NCBI GenBank assembly: GCA_023412495.1
Contig: JAEYNP010000087.1
Location: forward strand, 1-53,966
Source: Pseudomonadota bacterium
GTDB lineage: Bacteria; Desulfobacterota; Desulfobulbia; Desulfobulbales; Desulfocapsaceae
DNA length: 53,966 bases
Direction of reading: 5' to 3'
Part shown: piece by piece, positions 35,184-44,417 of the stretch
Layout: each line of letters starts with the position of its first letter
Numbering within the stretch: the stretch's first letter is position 1
Translations under genes and position numbers: made by a program
The notes under the pieces: generated by a model
Database searches by the model: none
Told to the model about the DNA's origin: nothing
Seen by the model: the letters and a program-made list of their open reading frames with translations, nothing else

Positions 35184-35236
35184 GAAATCACCTTCTAATG
35201 GGTTAACAGTGCCGGCAAGGGAACGATTTTGTCAAT

Positions 35237-35836
35237 CTACAAGCATCCTTTGGACGAGAGGGCGCCCTCGATCCCGATTTTCGCTACCGCCATACGCAGG
35301 GCGCGGCCGAAGCCTTTGAATACGGCCTCTATTATATGATGACCATTCTCACCATGCAATAGATCAATATGCAAAGTGAGACCGGCATGTTGCGCCACCG
35401 CCCGGAAAAATTCCTTGGTCAGGACGGTATCGAAGGAACCGACCTTCTGTTCCGCAATCACCACCCCGTAATGAAGATAAGGCCGATTGGAGATATCGAC
35501 GACGACCCTGGCAAGCGTTTCGTCCATTGGCAGGTAGCAGCTGCCGTATCGGGAGATCCCGCCTTTATCGGCCAAAGCCCCGGCTATGGCCTTGCCGATA
35601 CAGATGCCGATATCCTCGACGGTATGGTGATCGTCTACCTCGGTATCCCCGTCCGCCTGCAGGGTCAGGTCAAAAAAACCGTGGACGGCGAAGAGGGTCA
35701 GCATATGATCGAGGAAAGGCACGCCGCTTTTTATGTCATGTTTGCCTGAGCCGTCGAGAACCAGCTCGAGTTCGATATCGGTTTCTCCAGTTTTCCTGGC
35801 GATAGTTTCTTTGCGGGGTAAGGTATTCTGGTTCAT
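35237..35836 (-). CDS. hisB: Imidazoleglycerol-phosphate dehydratase
   Basis: HisB dehydrates imidazole glycerol phosphate in histidine biosynthesis. The 199-residue single-domain protein has all the manganese-binding segments: GVPFLDHMLTLFAVHG, EVDDHHTVEDIGI, the middle YGSCYLPMDETLARVVVDISNRP, and HGENGHHIIEAVFKGFGRALR. There is no phosphatase domain, unlike the enterobacterial bifunctional form. It is isolated from other his genes and leads the minus-strand run lipoprotein-ttcA-DUF89-asnS-ubiE. Confidence 0.97.
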   Translation of the reverse strand: MNQNTLPRKETIARKTGETDIELELVLDGSGKHDIKSGVPFLDHMLTLFAVHGFFDLTLQADGDTEVDDHHTVEDIGICIGKAIAGALADKGGISRYGSCYLPMDETLARVVVDISNRPYLHYGVVIAEQKVGSFDTVLTKEFFRAVAQHAGLTLHIDLLHGENGHHIIEAVFKGFGRALRMAVAKIGIEGALSSKGCL

Positions 35837-36000
35837 GGGTACAGTTCAGCAGGGAGTTCCGGTCCTTCCGGGTTAATATCGACTGATGTGAAACTTTGGA
35901 ATGACGAAACAATACTCGATACTGCAAAAACCTTCTCTATTTTTCGTGACAGTTGGAAAGAAAACAATTATATTGCCTAGCTCAGCTCAATCTTTTTCTA

Positions 36001-36029
36001 TTGACACCCAGTTGAAGACCTTGTATAAA
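36001..36029 (+). promoter_or_regulatory. Sigma-70-type promoter of tRNA-Gly
   Basis: TTGACA (36001-36006) and TATAAA (36024-36029) are separated by exactly 17 bp, close to consensus, and lie about 30 bases before the tRNA 5' end. Confidence 0.8.
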
Positions 36030-36059
36030 CACCGCAGTTTTGATTCCAAGACAAAATGA

Positions 36060-36134
<75 letters not shown>

Positions 36135-36144
36135 CTATACAACG

Positions 36145-36176
36145 AAAAAGGTTCGACGCTGTTCGGACCTTTTTTT
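36145..36176 (+). terminator. Rho-independent terminator or rplM leader hairpin
   Basis: AAAAAGGTTCGA pairs with TCGGACCTTTTT (one G-T wobble) over a short loop and ends in a run of Ts. It directly follows tRNA-Gly but lies only 30 bases before the rplM start, leaving no room for a separate rplM promoter between them. Confidence 0.8.
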
Positions 36177-36206
36177 GTTAAAAGATCGACCATTTTGAGG
36201 GATATA

Positions 36207-36635
36207 ATGAAAACTTATCTTACCCCAGTCAACGAGATCGAGAAGAAATGGTACGTTGTGGATGCCGAGAACAAGGTTCTTGGCCGTCTGGCTTCTGAGA
36301 TTGCCAATCGCCTGCGGGGAAAACACAAACCCACTTTTTCCGCCTTTATTGATAATGGCGATTTCATAGTGGTCACCAATGCGGAGAAAGTCGTTCTGAC
36401 CGGCACCAAACTCGACGACAAGAAATACTATAGGCATACCGGCTACATGGGTGGCTTGAAAGAGGCTACCGCCAAAGAACTCCTGGCCAAACACCCGACC
36501 GACCTCATCATGCATGCGGTTCGCGGCATGCTGCCGAAAAACAAGATAGGCCGGGCACAGCTGAAGAAACTCAAGATATATGCTGGAAAAGATCATCCTC
36601 ATGCGGCCCAACAGCCTGCTGAATTAGATATTTAA
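36207..36635 (+). CDS. rplM: 50S ribosomal protein L13
   Basis: The 142-residue protein has the exact family length. It begins with [29 protein letters not shown] and contains [10 protein letters not shown] and [20 protein letters not shown], all typical of L13, and ends in [15 protein letters not shown] 36207 is supported by GAGGGA upstream. It is followed by rpsI after 15 bp, the standard L13-S9 operon. Transcription seems to come through the tRNA-Gly terminator hairpin or from a promoter overlapping it. Confidence 0.98.
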   Translation: MKTYLTPVNEIEKKWYVVDAENKVLGRLASEIANRLRGKHKPTFSAFIDNGDFIVVTNAEKVVLTGTKLDDKKYYRHTGYMGGLKEATAKELLAKHPTDLIMHAVRGMLPKNKIGRAQLKKLKIYAGKDHPHAAQQPAELDI

Positions 36636-36650
36636 TCTGGGAGAATCGAA

Positions 36651-37043
36651 ATGGCTCAAAATCGCTTTTATGCCACCGGGAAGAGAAAGAATGCTGTGGC
36701 CAGAGTCTGGCTTACCCCCGGGACCGGCAAGGTTACCGTGAACCAGATGGAAGCTGATGCATACTTCGGCCAGATCTTCAAAGGCCAGAGAATTGCCAAA
36801 CCCTTCAAGGTTACGGAGACGACCGATCAGTACGACGTTGTCGCCACGCTGAAGGGAGGCGGCAAGTCCGCTCAAGCCGACGCCTTGTGCCACGGCATTT
36901 CCAAGGCCTTGCTCGAGACGAGCCCGGATAATCGGCTGCCGCTCAAACAGTCGGGTCTGCTGACCCGCGACCCCCGCATGAAGGAGCGCAAGAAATACGG
37001 TCAGAAAGCCGCCCGCGCCAAATTCCAGTTTTCGAAACGTTAA
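36651..37043 (+). CDS. rpsI: 30S ribosomal protein S9
   Basis: The 130-residue product is full length: RFYATGKRKNAVARVWL at the N-terminus, VTVNQMEADAYFG, LKGGGKSAQADALCHGISKALL, and the characteristic basic tail ending in AKFQFSKR that reaches the ribosomal P site. It is cotranscribed with rplM and followed by a strong hairpin with a T-run. Confidence 0.98.
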   Translation: MAQNRFYATGKRKNAVARVWLTPGTGKVTVNQMEADAYFGQIFKGQRIAKPFKVTETTDQYDVVATLKGGGKSAQADALCHGISKALLETSPDNRLPLKQSGLLTRDPRMKERKKYGQKAARAKFQFSKR

Positions 37044-37121
37044 TTTTCGGACCGAGCACACCTTGCTTCTGCCTCATTTCTTCGGCAGACCGCTGGGATC
37101 TTCAGTATTTCAGAGTGCTTT

Positions 37122-37157
37122 AAGGGGAGTGACAGTTCCGCTGTCCCTCCCTTTTTT
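37122..37157 (+). terminator. Rho-independent terminator of rplM-rpsI
   Basis: AAGGGGAGTGACAG pairs with CTGTCCCTCCCTT with one mismatch and one wobble around the loop TTCCG, followed by TTTTTT. It lies between rpsI and argC. Confidence 0.85.
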
Positions 37158-37198
37158 CTTTGAGTCGCCCCAAACTCATCCCCGGGAGAGCATTAGCC

Positions 37199-38239
37199 AT
37201 GATCAACATCGGAATTGTCGGGGCTTCGGGCTACACCGGAGCCGAGCTGGCCAGAATTCTCGTCAATCATCCCCAGGTGCGGATTACCGTTGCCACCTCA
37301 CGGCAATATGCCGGCCTCCCCCTCTCTGAGATTTTTCCCCATTTGCGCGGCAGGGCCGACCTCATCTGCGAAAACCTGCCGGTGGAGCAACTCTGCAAGA
37401 AAGCTGATCTCTTTTTCACCGCCGTGCCCCACAAGACCGCGATGGATCTAGTGCCGGACCTTCTTTCCGCCGGCAAGAGAGTCATCGATCTTTCCGCCGA
37501 TTTTCGCCTCCGCGACCTCTCGGTGTACGAGGAATGGTATCAACCCCATTCCTCCAGCCACCTGCTGGGCGAAGCGGTCTATGGCTTGCCGGAACTCTAC
37601 CGCAGTCTAATTGCCGGAAGCCGCCTAGTGGCCAATCCCGGCTGCTATCCGACGTCGATCATACTCGGGCTCGCCCCGCTGCTCGCGGCGGGCGCCGTTT
37701 TGCCTGAGACCATCATCGCCGATTCCAAATCCGGCACCTCCGGCGCCGGGCGGAGCGCTCAGACCGGGACCCTGTTCTGTGAAATTCATGATGGTTTTCG
37801 GCCGTACAAGGTGGGACGTACCCACCGGCATACTCCGGAAATCGAACAGGAACTGAGCGCGGTGGCCGGCCGGCCGGTGAAGGTGACCTTCACCCCTCAC
37901 CTGCTGCCCATCTCGCGGGGCATTCTGAGCACCGTCTATGCTTCGCTGGCTCCCGGTTTTGACCGAAACAGCATCGATGAACTTTACCGAAAGAAGTATC
38001 AGAGCGAGCCTTTCGTACGGTTGCTGCCCGAGGACGCATTCCCTGCCACCCAATATGTGCGGGGCTCCAATTACTGCGATATTTCCTATAAGATCGACCC
38101 CGCTGTAAACCGCATCATCATCATGACGACGATAGACAATATAGTCAAAGGGGCTTCCGGACAGGCCGTCCAGAACATGAATATCATGTGCGGCTTCGAC
38201 GAAACAGCGGGCCTTGACGTGGTACCGTTCTTTCCCTGA
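37199..38239 (+). CDS. argC: N-acetyl-gamma-glutamyl-phosphate reductase
   Basis: ArgC reduces N-acetylglutamyl phosphate in arginine biosynthesis. The 346-residue protein has the NADP-binding start NIGIVGASGYTGAELARIL, the catalytic Cys149 in ANPGCYPTS, and the later conserved SGTSGAGR and TPHLLPISRGILSTVYA. ATG 37199 is chosen because the Rossmann motif begins at once. No other arg genes are adjacent; it lies alone between rpsI and truA. Confidence 0.97.
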   Translation: MINIGIVGASGYTGAELARILVNHPQVRITVATSRQYAGLPLSEIFPHLRGRADLICENLPVEQLCKKADLFFTAVPHKTAMDLVPDLLSAGKRVIDLSADFRLRDLSVYEEWYQPHSSSHLLGEAVYGLPELYRSLIAGSRLVANPGCYPTSIILGLAPLLAAGAVLPETIIADSKSGTSGAGRSAQTGTLFCEIHDGFRPYKVGRTHRHTPEIEQELSAVAGRPVKVTFTPHLLPISRGILSTVYASLAPGFDRNSIDELYRKKYQSEPFVRLLPEDAFPATQYVRGSNYCDISYKIDPAVNRIIIMTTIDNIVKGASGQAVQNMNIMCGFDETAGLDVVPFFP

Positions 38240-38280
38240 ACAAATCTTTTTGACTTAAATTAACCTTATTGAATGCTGCA

Positions 38281-39054
38281 ATGAACCCCGCTTCCCAGCC
38301 ACGCACCATCAAGCTGCTCATCAGTTATGACGGGACGGGGTACAGCGGCTGGCAGCGCCAAAAAATTGGACCTACCATCCAGGGCGAGATCGAAAGCCGC
38401 CTGGCTATAATGACGACTGAGGATGTCTTCCTGCATGGCGCCGGCCGCACCGATGCCGGCGTCCATGCCGAAGGAATGGTTGCCCATTTCCGAATCCATT
38501 CGTCGATCCCCTGCCACGCCATTGTCAGGGGATTGAACTCAATGCTCCCCGGAGCCATACGCATATTTCAGGCCGAGGACGTGGATCCATCCTTTCACGC
38601 CCGGTTCTCCGCCATCGGCAAGCAATACCAGTACTCCGTCTTTACAGGAAAAATTCAACCGCCTCAATTGCGACTGTACTCACTCCATGTCACCAGTTCC
38701 TTGGATCTTCCTGCCATGCGAGATTGCCTGAAACTGCTAGAGGGCACCCACGATTTCTCCTCTTTTGAAAACAGCGGCTCAAGAGACAAGGATAACTGTT
38801 CGGGGCGGGGCGCGGTGCGGACTATTTACGAGGCGGAAATATTGGAGAAGAATGCCGAGTTCTTCACCTTTCGGTTCACCGGCGACGGCTTCCTGCGAAA
38901 TATGGTACGCAATCTGGTGGGTACGCTTCTGGAGGTTGGGCGGGGAGGCATCTCCCCGAAGGATTTTGCCCTGATACTGGACGCCAGGGACAGGACCATG
39001 GCCGGACCTACCGCCCCCGCACACGGCCTGCAGTTGAACAAAGTGCTGTATTGA
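38281..39054 (+). CDS. truA: tRNA pseudouridine(38-40) synthase TruA
   Basis: TruA isomerises uridines 38-40 in the anticodon stem. The 257-residue protein has ISYDGTGYSGWQRQ, the catalytic Asp58 in GAGRTDAGVHA, and the later FTGDGFLRNMVRNLVGTLLEVGRG. ATG 38281 is used in preference to a TTG four codons upstream; no strong Shine-Dalgarno favours either. It starts 41 bp after argC and ends 13 bp before the convergent LysR gene. Confidence 0.96.
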   Translation: MNPASQPRTIKLLISYDGTGYSGWQRQKIGPTIQGEIESRLAIMTTEDVFLHGAGRTDAGVHAEGMVAHFRIHSSIPCHAIVRGLNSMLPGAIRIFQAEDVDPSFHARFSAIGKQYQYSVFTGKIQPPQLRLYSLHVTSSLDLPAMRDCLKLLEGTHDFSSFENSGSRDKDNCSGRGAVRTIYEAEILEKNAEFFTFRFTGDGFLRNMVRNLVGTLLEVGRGGISPKDFALILDARDRTMAGPTAPAHGLQLNKVLY

Positions 39055-39067
39055 GGTTCCGGATATA

Positions 39068-40042
39068 CTACTTTTTCATTGCGGAATGCCGGGCCAGCAG
39101 AGATTGCAGTTTCCACGGCGAGGAGAGACAGACCCGCGAATCGTCGCAGATCGACATTACATCGCAGAATGACAGGAACTCGGCAAGAGCATCGCTGATC
39201 TCGGTATCTTTTCTTTGAATGATCCGCAGTTGCCTTTTCATGTCCAGACCATCCACCTTCAAACCTTTCAACCAGCCGTTTTCCGCCTCCCGGCAAATGC
39301 AGAGAGCGGAGAGACAGGTAATCCCCGCCCCTGATTCAACCGCTCGCTTGACTGCTTCGGGATGGCCCATCTCCATCACGACATTTACATCTTCCATGTA
39401 TTTACCGAAACGCTCCCTGATGGTCGCGGCGGTGCCGGAACCGCTCTCCCGCATAATCCACTTTTTCCCTTTCAGGTCACGGTTGATATCGAAAACCTCA
39501 TTATGGGCAAGTGGATCGGTGGGACCGCAGAGCACCATGAGCTCGTCTTCAAACCATGGCCGTGACTGAATCTCTTCCCGGCCGGAAAGAGGCCCTTCCA
39601 CAAAGCCGATATCCATCTCTTTTTCAAGCACGAGTTTTTCTGCAAACCGTGTATTATAGACAAGCATATTGACATGGACATTGGGATGTACGCGTTTAAA
39701 AGCCCCGATCAGGTAGGGAAGGATATAATTCCCCAGGGTGGTGCTTGCGACAATCTCGATACGTCCGTCGAGGGTGTCGTTACGTTCGGACATAATCTTT
39801 TCGATATTGCCTACTTGGCAGATGATGTCCTTCGACAGAGGAAGGAGAAATCTTCCCCTGGCATTCAACAGCAAGCTGCGGCCATGTCGGTCAAACAGCG
39901 AACCTCCCAGTTGATTTTCGAGTTCCGCCAGCGCCATGCTGACCGCAGACTGGGTAACAAACAGCTTCTTGCTCGCTTTGGTAACCTGTGCTGTTTCCGC
40001 GACAGCTATGAAAATTTCTAATTGTCTTAACGTGATAGACAT
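39068..40042 (-). CDS. LysR-type regulator divergent from complex I operon
   Basis: This 324-residue LysR regulator has a clear N-terminal helix-turn-helix (LRQLEIFIAVAETAQVTKASKKLFVTQSAVSMALAELENQLG) and an effector-binding domain of the CysB/CbbR-like subgroup (IEIVASTTLGNYILPYLIGAF, then CGPTDPLA and WIMRESGSGT). It is divergent from nuoA, and a perfect T-N11-A dyad (ATCAA-N5-TTGAT) lies 20 bases before its start, so control of itself and of the nuo operon is plausible. The effector is unknown. It is convergent with truA, with only 13 bp between the stops. Confidence 0.93.
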   Translation of the reverse strand: MSITLRQLEIFIAVAETAQVTKASKKLFVTQSAVSMALAELENQLGGSLFDRHGRSLLLNARGRFLLPLSKDIICQVGNIEKIMSERNDTLDGRIEIVASTTLGNYILPYLIGAFKRVHPNVHVNMLVYNTRFAEKLVLEKEMDIGFVEGPLSGREEIQSRPWFEDELMVLCGPTDPLAHNEVFDINRDLKGKKWIMRESGSGTAATIRERFGKYMEDVNVVMEMGHPEAVKRAVESGAGITCLSALCICREAENGWLKGLKVDGLDMKRQLRIIQRKDTEISDALAEFLSFCDVMSICDDSRVCLSSPWKLQSLLARHSAMKK

Positions 40043-40062
40043 AATAAGTCGCCGAGAGACCG

Positions 40063-40197
40063 ATCAATTATTTTGATAAATATTATATTTTTTATTTACA
40101 TCCATTTTTGTCACTATAGCATTTTTGTTAAGTTTAACAAGTTTTTTCCACGAAGAATTTCGCGAGAATAGCCATCCAACAACATTCCACATTGTGG
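40063..40197. promoter_or_regulatory. Three dyads upstream of the nuo promoter
   Basis: ATCAA-TTATT-TTGAT (40063-40077) is a perfect LysR-type box. TTGTTAA-GT-TTAACAA (40125-40140) is a perfect 7-bp dyad. CCACA-T-TGTGG (40187-40197) is a third, ending 22 bases before the -35 element. All lie in the 304-base AT-rich gap 40043-40346 between the LysR gene and nuoA, where no gene is seen. They are candidate operators; which protein binds each is unknown. Confidence 0.6.
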
Positions 40198-40219
40198 TAC
40201 ATCTAGAGTCGATTTCTTA

Positions 40220-40248
40220 TTGACACGCTTATCACAATTATTTAAGAT
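40220..40248 (+). promoter_or_regulatory. Sigma-70-type promoter of nuo operon
   Basis: TTGACA (40220-40225) and TAAGAT (40243-40248) are spaced by 17 bp. The leader of about 90 bases then carries a short dyad (ATTCG-N7-CGAAT) and AAGGAG 6 bases before the nuoA ATG. Confidence 0.7.
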
Positions 40249-40346
40249 ACACCCCATTCGAGCTAGGCGAATAATGTTAACCAGCTGAGATGTTACTTGG
40301 TAGTTTTGCGTTATTTACCCTGAAAAAGCATAACAAGGAGCAGAGC

Positions 40347-40772
40347 ATGGAACATCAATTCACTGCTTTTCTTTACCAAGAACATGTCCTCTGGATCGCA
40401 GCCTTCACCCTGGGTGGGCTGACATTCGCGCTCGGCCCGATCGCCATCGTTTATTTGTTCATGCCTTTGAAGACCAGGCAGATCAACAACAAGGCCCTGC
40501 AGTTCATAGAATGCGGTATGGATCCCATCGGCGACAGCTGGATACGTTACGGCGTCGTCTTCTATCTCTATGCCCTCATTTTCCTCGCTTTCGATGTAGA
40601 TGTCCTCTTCCTTTTTCCCGTAGCAGTTGCCTATAACGATGCGATGTTCGCGTCTTCGATACGTGATTTCATCGAAATTGTTCTGTTCATCGGAATTCTT
40701 TCGCTCGCAATTGTCTATGCATGGATCAAGGGAGTGTTCAAGTGGGAACGGAAAAAATTCCTTCGTCGGTAG
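40347..40772 (+). CDS. nuoA: NADH-quinone oxidoreductase subunit A
   Basis: NuoA is a small three-helix membrane subunit at the quinone-site end of complex I. The 141-residue protein shows the helix [20 protein letters not shown], then the family signature [43 protein letters not shown] 40347 is chosen because AAGGAG lies 6 bases upstream; the 19 codons before it are leader. It is the first gene of the operon and overlaps nuoB by 31 bp. Confidence 0.96.
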   Translation: MEHQFTAFLYQEHVLWIAAFTLGGLTFALGPIAIVYLFMPLKTRQINNKALQFIECGMDPIGDSWIRYGVVFYLYALIFLAFDVDVLFLFPVAVAYNDAMFASSIRDFIEIVLFIGILSLAIVYAWIKGVFKWERKKFLRR

Positions 40773-41239
40773 TACAATTCGCTCTTGCCGACAGACTCAT
40801 CAATATCAGCAGAGCTAATTCGTTCTGGCCTCTTACCTTCGGCATCGCCTGCTGTGCCATTGAAATGATGGCCACGGGATGTGCTCGGTTCGATATGTCG
40901 CGATTCGGCGCTGAGGTTTTTCGTCCATCGGCCCGGCAAAGCGACGTCATGATTGTCGCCGGCACCATCACCAAGAAGATGCTGCCCGGCATCAAAACCC
41001 TCTACGATCAAATGCCCGAACCCAAATGGGTTATGGCCCTCGGCAACTGCGCCATCTCGGGCGGACCGTTTGCTTTCGATGGCCAATACAATATTGTTTT
41101 GGGCGCTGACCAATTTCTCCCTGTCGATGTCTACGTTCCCGGATGTCCGCCACGTCCTGAGGCGCTTTTGCAGGGAATAATCGAGCTCGAGCACCTTGTT
41201 TCCAAATGGAAACGATGGAAAAATCCCGAGGCAGCCTGA
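40742..41239 (+). CDS. nuoB: NADH-quinone oxidoreductase subunit B
   Basis: NuoB carries cluster N2, the last iron-sulfur centre before quinone. The 165-residue product has the four ligands: Cys37-Cys38 in [11 protein letters not shown], Cys103 in GNCAISGG and Cys135 in [12 protein letters not shown] 40742 is preferred because AAGGGAG lies 6 bases upstream inside nuoA; an ATG at 40721 is also in frame. The subunit is complete. Confidence 0.95.
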   Translation: MGTEKIPSSVVQFALADRLINISRANSFWPLTFGIACCAIEMMATGCARFDMSRFGAEVFRPSARQSDVMIVAGTITKKMLPGIKTLYDQMPEPKWVMALGNCAISGGPFAFDGQYNIVLGADQFLPVDVYVPGCPPRPEALLQGIIELEHLVSKWKRWKNPEAA

Positions 41240-41307
41240 TTCAGCGCGCCTTGATTCGATAAGCCAGCCGTTAAAAAAAGGCCGTCCAGAGTCCTTGGAG
41301 CATTGAT

Positions 41308-41844
41308 ATGATCTGTGAAAAAACTAAACAGGCTCTCCAGAGCCTCTTTCCTGAACCACAGGCCGAGCCCATAGAACCCAGCCCGGCGACTCCCGCCCCC
41401 GAAGCTCAGGAAAAGAAAGCAAAAGCACCGGCACCCCCGCGTAAAAACGGCGTGCTCGAAAGAGACTACGCCGTTCATGGCTACCACCTCGACGCCCAAG
41501 TTGCACCTGACCAATTACTGCAGGCTGTGTCGATTGTCGACGAAGCGGCTTTCTTCATCGAAAGCATCACCGGCGTCGACTGGATCAAAGAAAACCAGAT
41601 GGAGGTCATCTACGACTTCAGTCGTTACGACTTCGATACCTGCCGAGTGGTGATCAGAACGAGGGTCGACCGCACCAATCCCGTTCTCCCGACCATCACC
41701 GACATATATGCCGGAGCCAACTGGCACGAGCGGGAAACCCATGACTTTTTCGGCATCAAGTTCGAGGGCCATCCTCATCTGATTCCGCTCCTGCTTCCCG
41801 AGGACGCCGATTTCCACCCACTCTTAAAGGACTTCAAGGCATGA
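41308..41844 (+). CDS. nuoC: NADH-quinone oxidoreductase subunit C
   Basis: The 178-residue subunit belongs to the peripheral arm. The C-terminal 120 residues are typical ([53 protein letters not shown]). The N-terminal ~45 residues are rich in Pro, Ala and Lys and look like a disordered extension not found in most homologues. It is separate from nuoD, whose ATG overlaps the stop by 4 bp. Confidence 0.95.
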   Translation: MICEKTKQALQSLFPEPQAEPIEPSPATPAPEAQEKKAKAPAPPRKNGVLERDYAVHGYHLDAQVAPDQLLQAVSIVDEAAFFIESITGVDWIKENQMEVIYDFSRYDFDTCRVVIRTRVDRTNPVLPTITDIYAGANWHERETHDFFGIKFEGHPHLIPLLLPEDADFHPLLKDFKA

Positions 41845-42959
41845 ACTCACCAATACTGCTCCAGCCTGACGAGACTTTCGTTCTCAACGTCGGTCCCCAG
41901 CATCCCGCCACCCATGGCGTTTTGCGGGTAAAAATGGAAATGAACGGTGAGTATATCGTCAATGCCGAAACCGTCATTGGTTACATTCACCGGATGCACG
42001 AGAAGATGGGGGAGCTGAAGACCTATCCGCAGTTTCTTATGAACCTCAGCCGGATGGATTATCTTGGCGCCCTCGGCTACAGCCACTGCCATGTCCTCCT
42101 GGTCGAGAAGGCCTCGGGGATCGAGGTGCCGGAACGAGCAGAGTATATTCGTGCGATCATGGTGGAACTCAACCGGATCGCCTCGCATCTCTTCTGGTTC
42201 GGCGCCTTCGTCATGGACCTGGGCGGCTTCAGCCCGCTCATGTACGCACTGCAGGACAGGGAACACATCCTCGATATGCTGGAGGCGGTGACCGGCTCCC
42301 GCCTGACTTACTGCTACTTCCGGTTCGGTGGGCTCTACAATGATGTTGATGACGACTTCATCGCCGCCGCCAGGAAATTCATTCCGAGAATGCGCAAGTC
42401 CCTCAAGAAATACCGGAGCCTTGTCACCGAAAACATCATTTTCAGGAAACGCCTCGAGGGCATTGCCCCCCTCACTCCGGAGATGTGCCGGAAATACGGC
42501 GCTTCGAGCGCCGTCGCCAGAGGTTCCGGGATCAACTTCGATGTCCGCAGGAACGAACCCTATTCAGTCTACCCCGAGTTCGACTTCGACATCCCCGTCT
42601 ACCACGAGTGCGACTCCCTCGCCCGGTACATGGTGCGGATGGATGAGATCGAGCAGTCGCTGCGTATCGTCGAGCAGGGCTTGGACAAGCTTCCGGGCGG
42701 GCCGATCATGCCCGAAAAAAAACCGAAGATAATCAAACCGCCAGCCGGGGATTATTACCAGGCGGTGGAAACCGCTCGGGGCAGTTTCGGAGTAAGGTTG
42801 GTCAGTGACGGCGGGAAGAATCCCTATCGTCTGAAGCTCCGTTCGCCGACCTACTCCAACATGCATCTTTTCGATGAGGCATGCCGAGGCATGATGATCA
42901 TGGATGCCCTCGCCTTTATGGGAAGTCTTGATCTGGTTATCCCCGAGATAGACAGATAA
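41841..42959 (+). CDS. nuoD: NADH-quinone oxidoreductase subunit D
   Basis: NuoD forms the quinone-binding site with NuoB and is related to the large subunit of [NiFe] hydrogenase. The 372-residue protein starts with [23 protein letters not shown] and has [29 protein letters not shown] and the C-terminal IPEIDR, all characteristic. The hydrogenase Cys ligands are absent, as expected. ATGA overlap with nuoC indicates coupling. Confidence 0.97.
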   Translation: MNSPILLQPDETFVLNVGPQHPATHGVLRVKMEMNGEYIVNAETVIGYIHRMHEKMGELKTYPQFLMNLSRMDYLGALGYSHCHVLLVEKASGIEVPERAEYIRAIMVELNRIASHLFWFGAFVMDLGGFSPLMYALQDREHILDMLEAVTGSRLTYCYFRFGGLYNDVDDDFIAAARKFIPRMRKSLKKYRSLVTENIIFRKRLEGIAPLTPEMCRKYGASSAVARGSGINFDVRRNEPYSVYPEFDFDIPVYHECDSLARYMVRMDEIEQSLRIVEQGLDKLPGGPIMPEKKPKIIKPPAGDYYQAVETARGSFGVRLVSDGGKNPYRLKLRSPTYSNMHLFDEACRGMMIMDALAFMGSLDLVIPEIDR

Positions 42960-42971
42960 GAGGAAAAGCGT

Positions 42972-43976
42972 ATGAGCTTAACACTGATAAATGTTGTCCT
43001 CGCGGTTATTGCCGCCATCGCCTTCGCCGCTCTCAACGCCGCCTATCTGGTCTGGGCGGAACGTCGGGGTGCCGCCCGCATTCAGCGCAGGCCGGGACCG
43101 AATATCAACGGCCCGCTCGGTTTGCTTCAACCGCCGCTGGACGGCATCAAGCTGATGGCCAAGCAGTTGACCATTCCCGGCGGGGCCGACAGGGCGATGT
43201 TCATCGCCGCGCCGATACTGGCCATGTTTCCGGCCATCATGAGTTTTGTGACGATCCCGTTCAGCGAAACGATCGTGGCCAAAAACATGAACGTGGGGAT
43301 CCTCATGATCTTCGCCTTCGCCTCCATGGGCAGCATGTCGCTGGTGTTCGCCGGCTGGAGTTCGAGAAACAAGTATTCCATGATGTCGTCGGTGCGCGCC
43401 GTTTCCCAGGCGGTCGCCTACGAGATACCGATGCTCATCACCACCATCACGGTAGTGTTGATCGCCGGCACCATGGACCTCATGGAGATCGTCAGACAGC
43501 AGAGCGGCTCGTTCCTGAGCTGGAATGTCTTCCCCTTGCTGGGCAAGTCCCATAACCTGCTGATGCCTTTCTCCTTTCTCATCTTCTTCACCTGCACGCT
43601 CGCCGAAACCAACCGCGCCCCGTTTGACCTCGGCGAGGCGGAAAGCGAACTGGTGGCAGGCTTTCACACCGAGTACGGCAGTATGGGCTTCGGGCTCTTC
43701 TTCATGGGGGAATACGCCAATATCGTGGTGGGTTCCTGTATGACCACCATCCTCTTCCTCGGCGGCTGGAACGCCCCCCTGCCCTTCTTGAACTTCATCC
43801 CGGGGATCTTCTGGTTCCTGTTGAAACTGTACCTGCTTATCGGCACCTTTATCTGGATTCGCTGGACCTTCCCAAGGACAACCATTTACGGACTCTTAAA
43901 CCTCAGCTGGAAGATTCTTATCCCGCTCTCCCTGTTCAACCTGCTGTTTACCGCAGGATTATTAAAGGTGTTTTAA
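42972..43976 (+). CDS. nuoH: NADH-quinone oxidoreductase subunit H
   Basis: NuoH connects the peripheral and membrane arms and lines the quinone channel. The 334-residue protein has about eight transmembrane helices with conserved loops: ERRGAARIQRRPGPNINGPLGLLQPPLDGIKLMAK near the start and AETNRAPFDLGEAESELVAGFHTEYGSMGFGLFF in the middle. It is directly followed by nuoI without any gap. Confidence 0.97.
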   Translation: MSLTLINVVLAVIAAIAFAALNAAYLVWAERRGAARIQRRPGPNINGPLGLLQPPLDGIKLMAKQLTIPGGADRAMFIAAPILAMFPAIMSFVTIPFSETIVAKNMNVGILMIFAFASMGSMSLVFAGWSSRNKYSMMSSVRAVSQAVAYEIPMLITTITVVLIAGTMDLMEIVRQQSGSFLSWNVFPLLGKSHNLLMPFSFLIFFTCTLAETNRAPFDLGEAESELVAGFHTEYGSMGFGLFFMGEYANIVVGSCMTTILFLGGWNAPLPFLNFIPGIFWFLLKLYLLIGTFIWIRWTFPRTTIYGLLNLSWKILIPLSLFNLLFTAGLLKVF

Positions 43977-44417
43977 ATGGTCGCCTATTTTACCGAAATA
44001 TTTAACGGCCTGATGAGCCTATTCATCGGCATGGGAATCACCTTCAAGGAGTTCTTCAAGCCTACCGTGACTGTCGCCTACCCTTACGAGACCCTGACCA
44101 TGTGTGACAGGTATCGGGGACATATCGAACTGGTGCCGGATGAGGAAGGCAATGCCAAATGCGTCGTCTGCGGACTCTGCGAAAAGGCCTGCCCCTCCGA
44201 TTGCATTTCCCTTGCGGGCGAAAAGCCGGAAGGTGGGAAAAAGAAGGAGCTTACCAAATACATGCTCGACTTCACCAAGTGTTCCCTGTGCGGCTCCTGT
44301 GTCGAGTCCTGCAGCTTCGGAGCCATTGATTTTTCCAAAGAGTACAATCTGGCGAGCACCAGGAAGGAAGATTTCGTCTTCAATCTTCTGCAACGACTGG
44401 AGGAAAAGAAAAAATGA
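43977..44417 (+). CDS. nuoI: NADH-quinone oxidoreductase subunit I
   Basis: NuoI carries clusters N6a and N6b. The 146-residue ferredoxin-like protein has two complete 4Fe-4S motifs: Cys62, 65, 68, 72 (CVVCGLCEKACP) and Cys102, 105, 108, 112 (CSLCGSCVESC). An N-terminal amphipathic part lies on the membrane. With NuoEFG absent from the cluster, NuoI is the likely entry point for electrons from ferredoxin or another donor; that is inference. Confidence 0.96.
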   Translation: MVAYFTEIFNGLMSLFIGMGITFKEFFKPTVTVAYPYETLTMCDRYRGHIELVPDEEGNAKCVVCGLCEKACPSDCISLAGEKPEGGKKKELTKYMLDFTKCSLCGSCVESCSFGAIDFSKEYNLASTRKEDFVFNLLQRLEEKKK

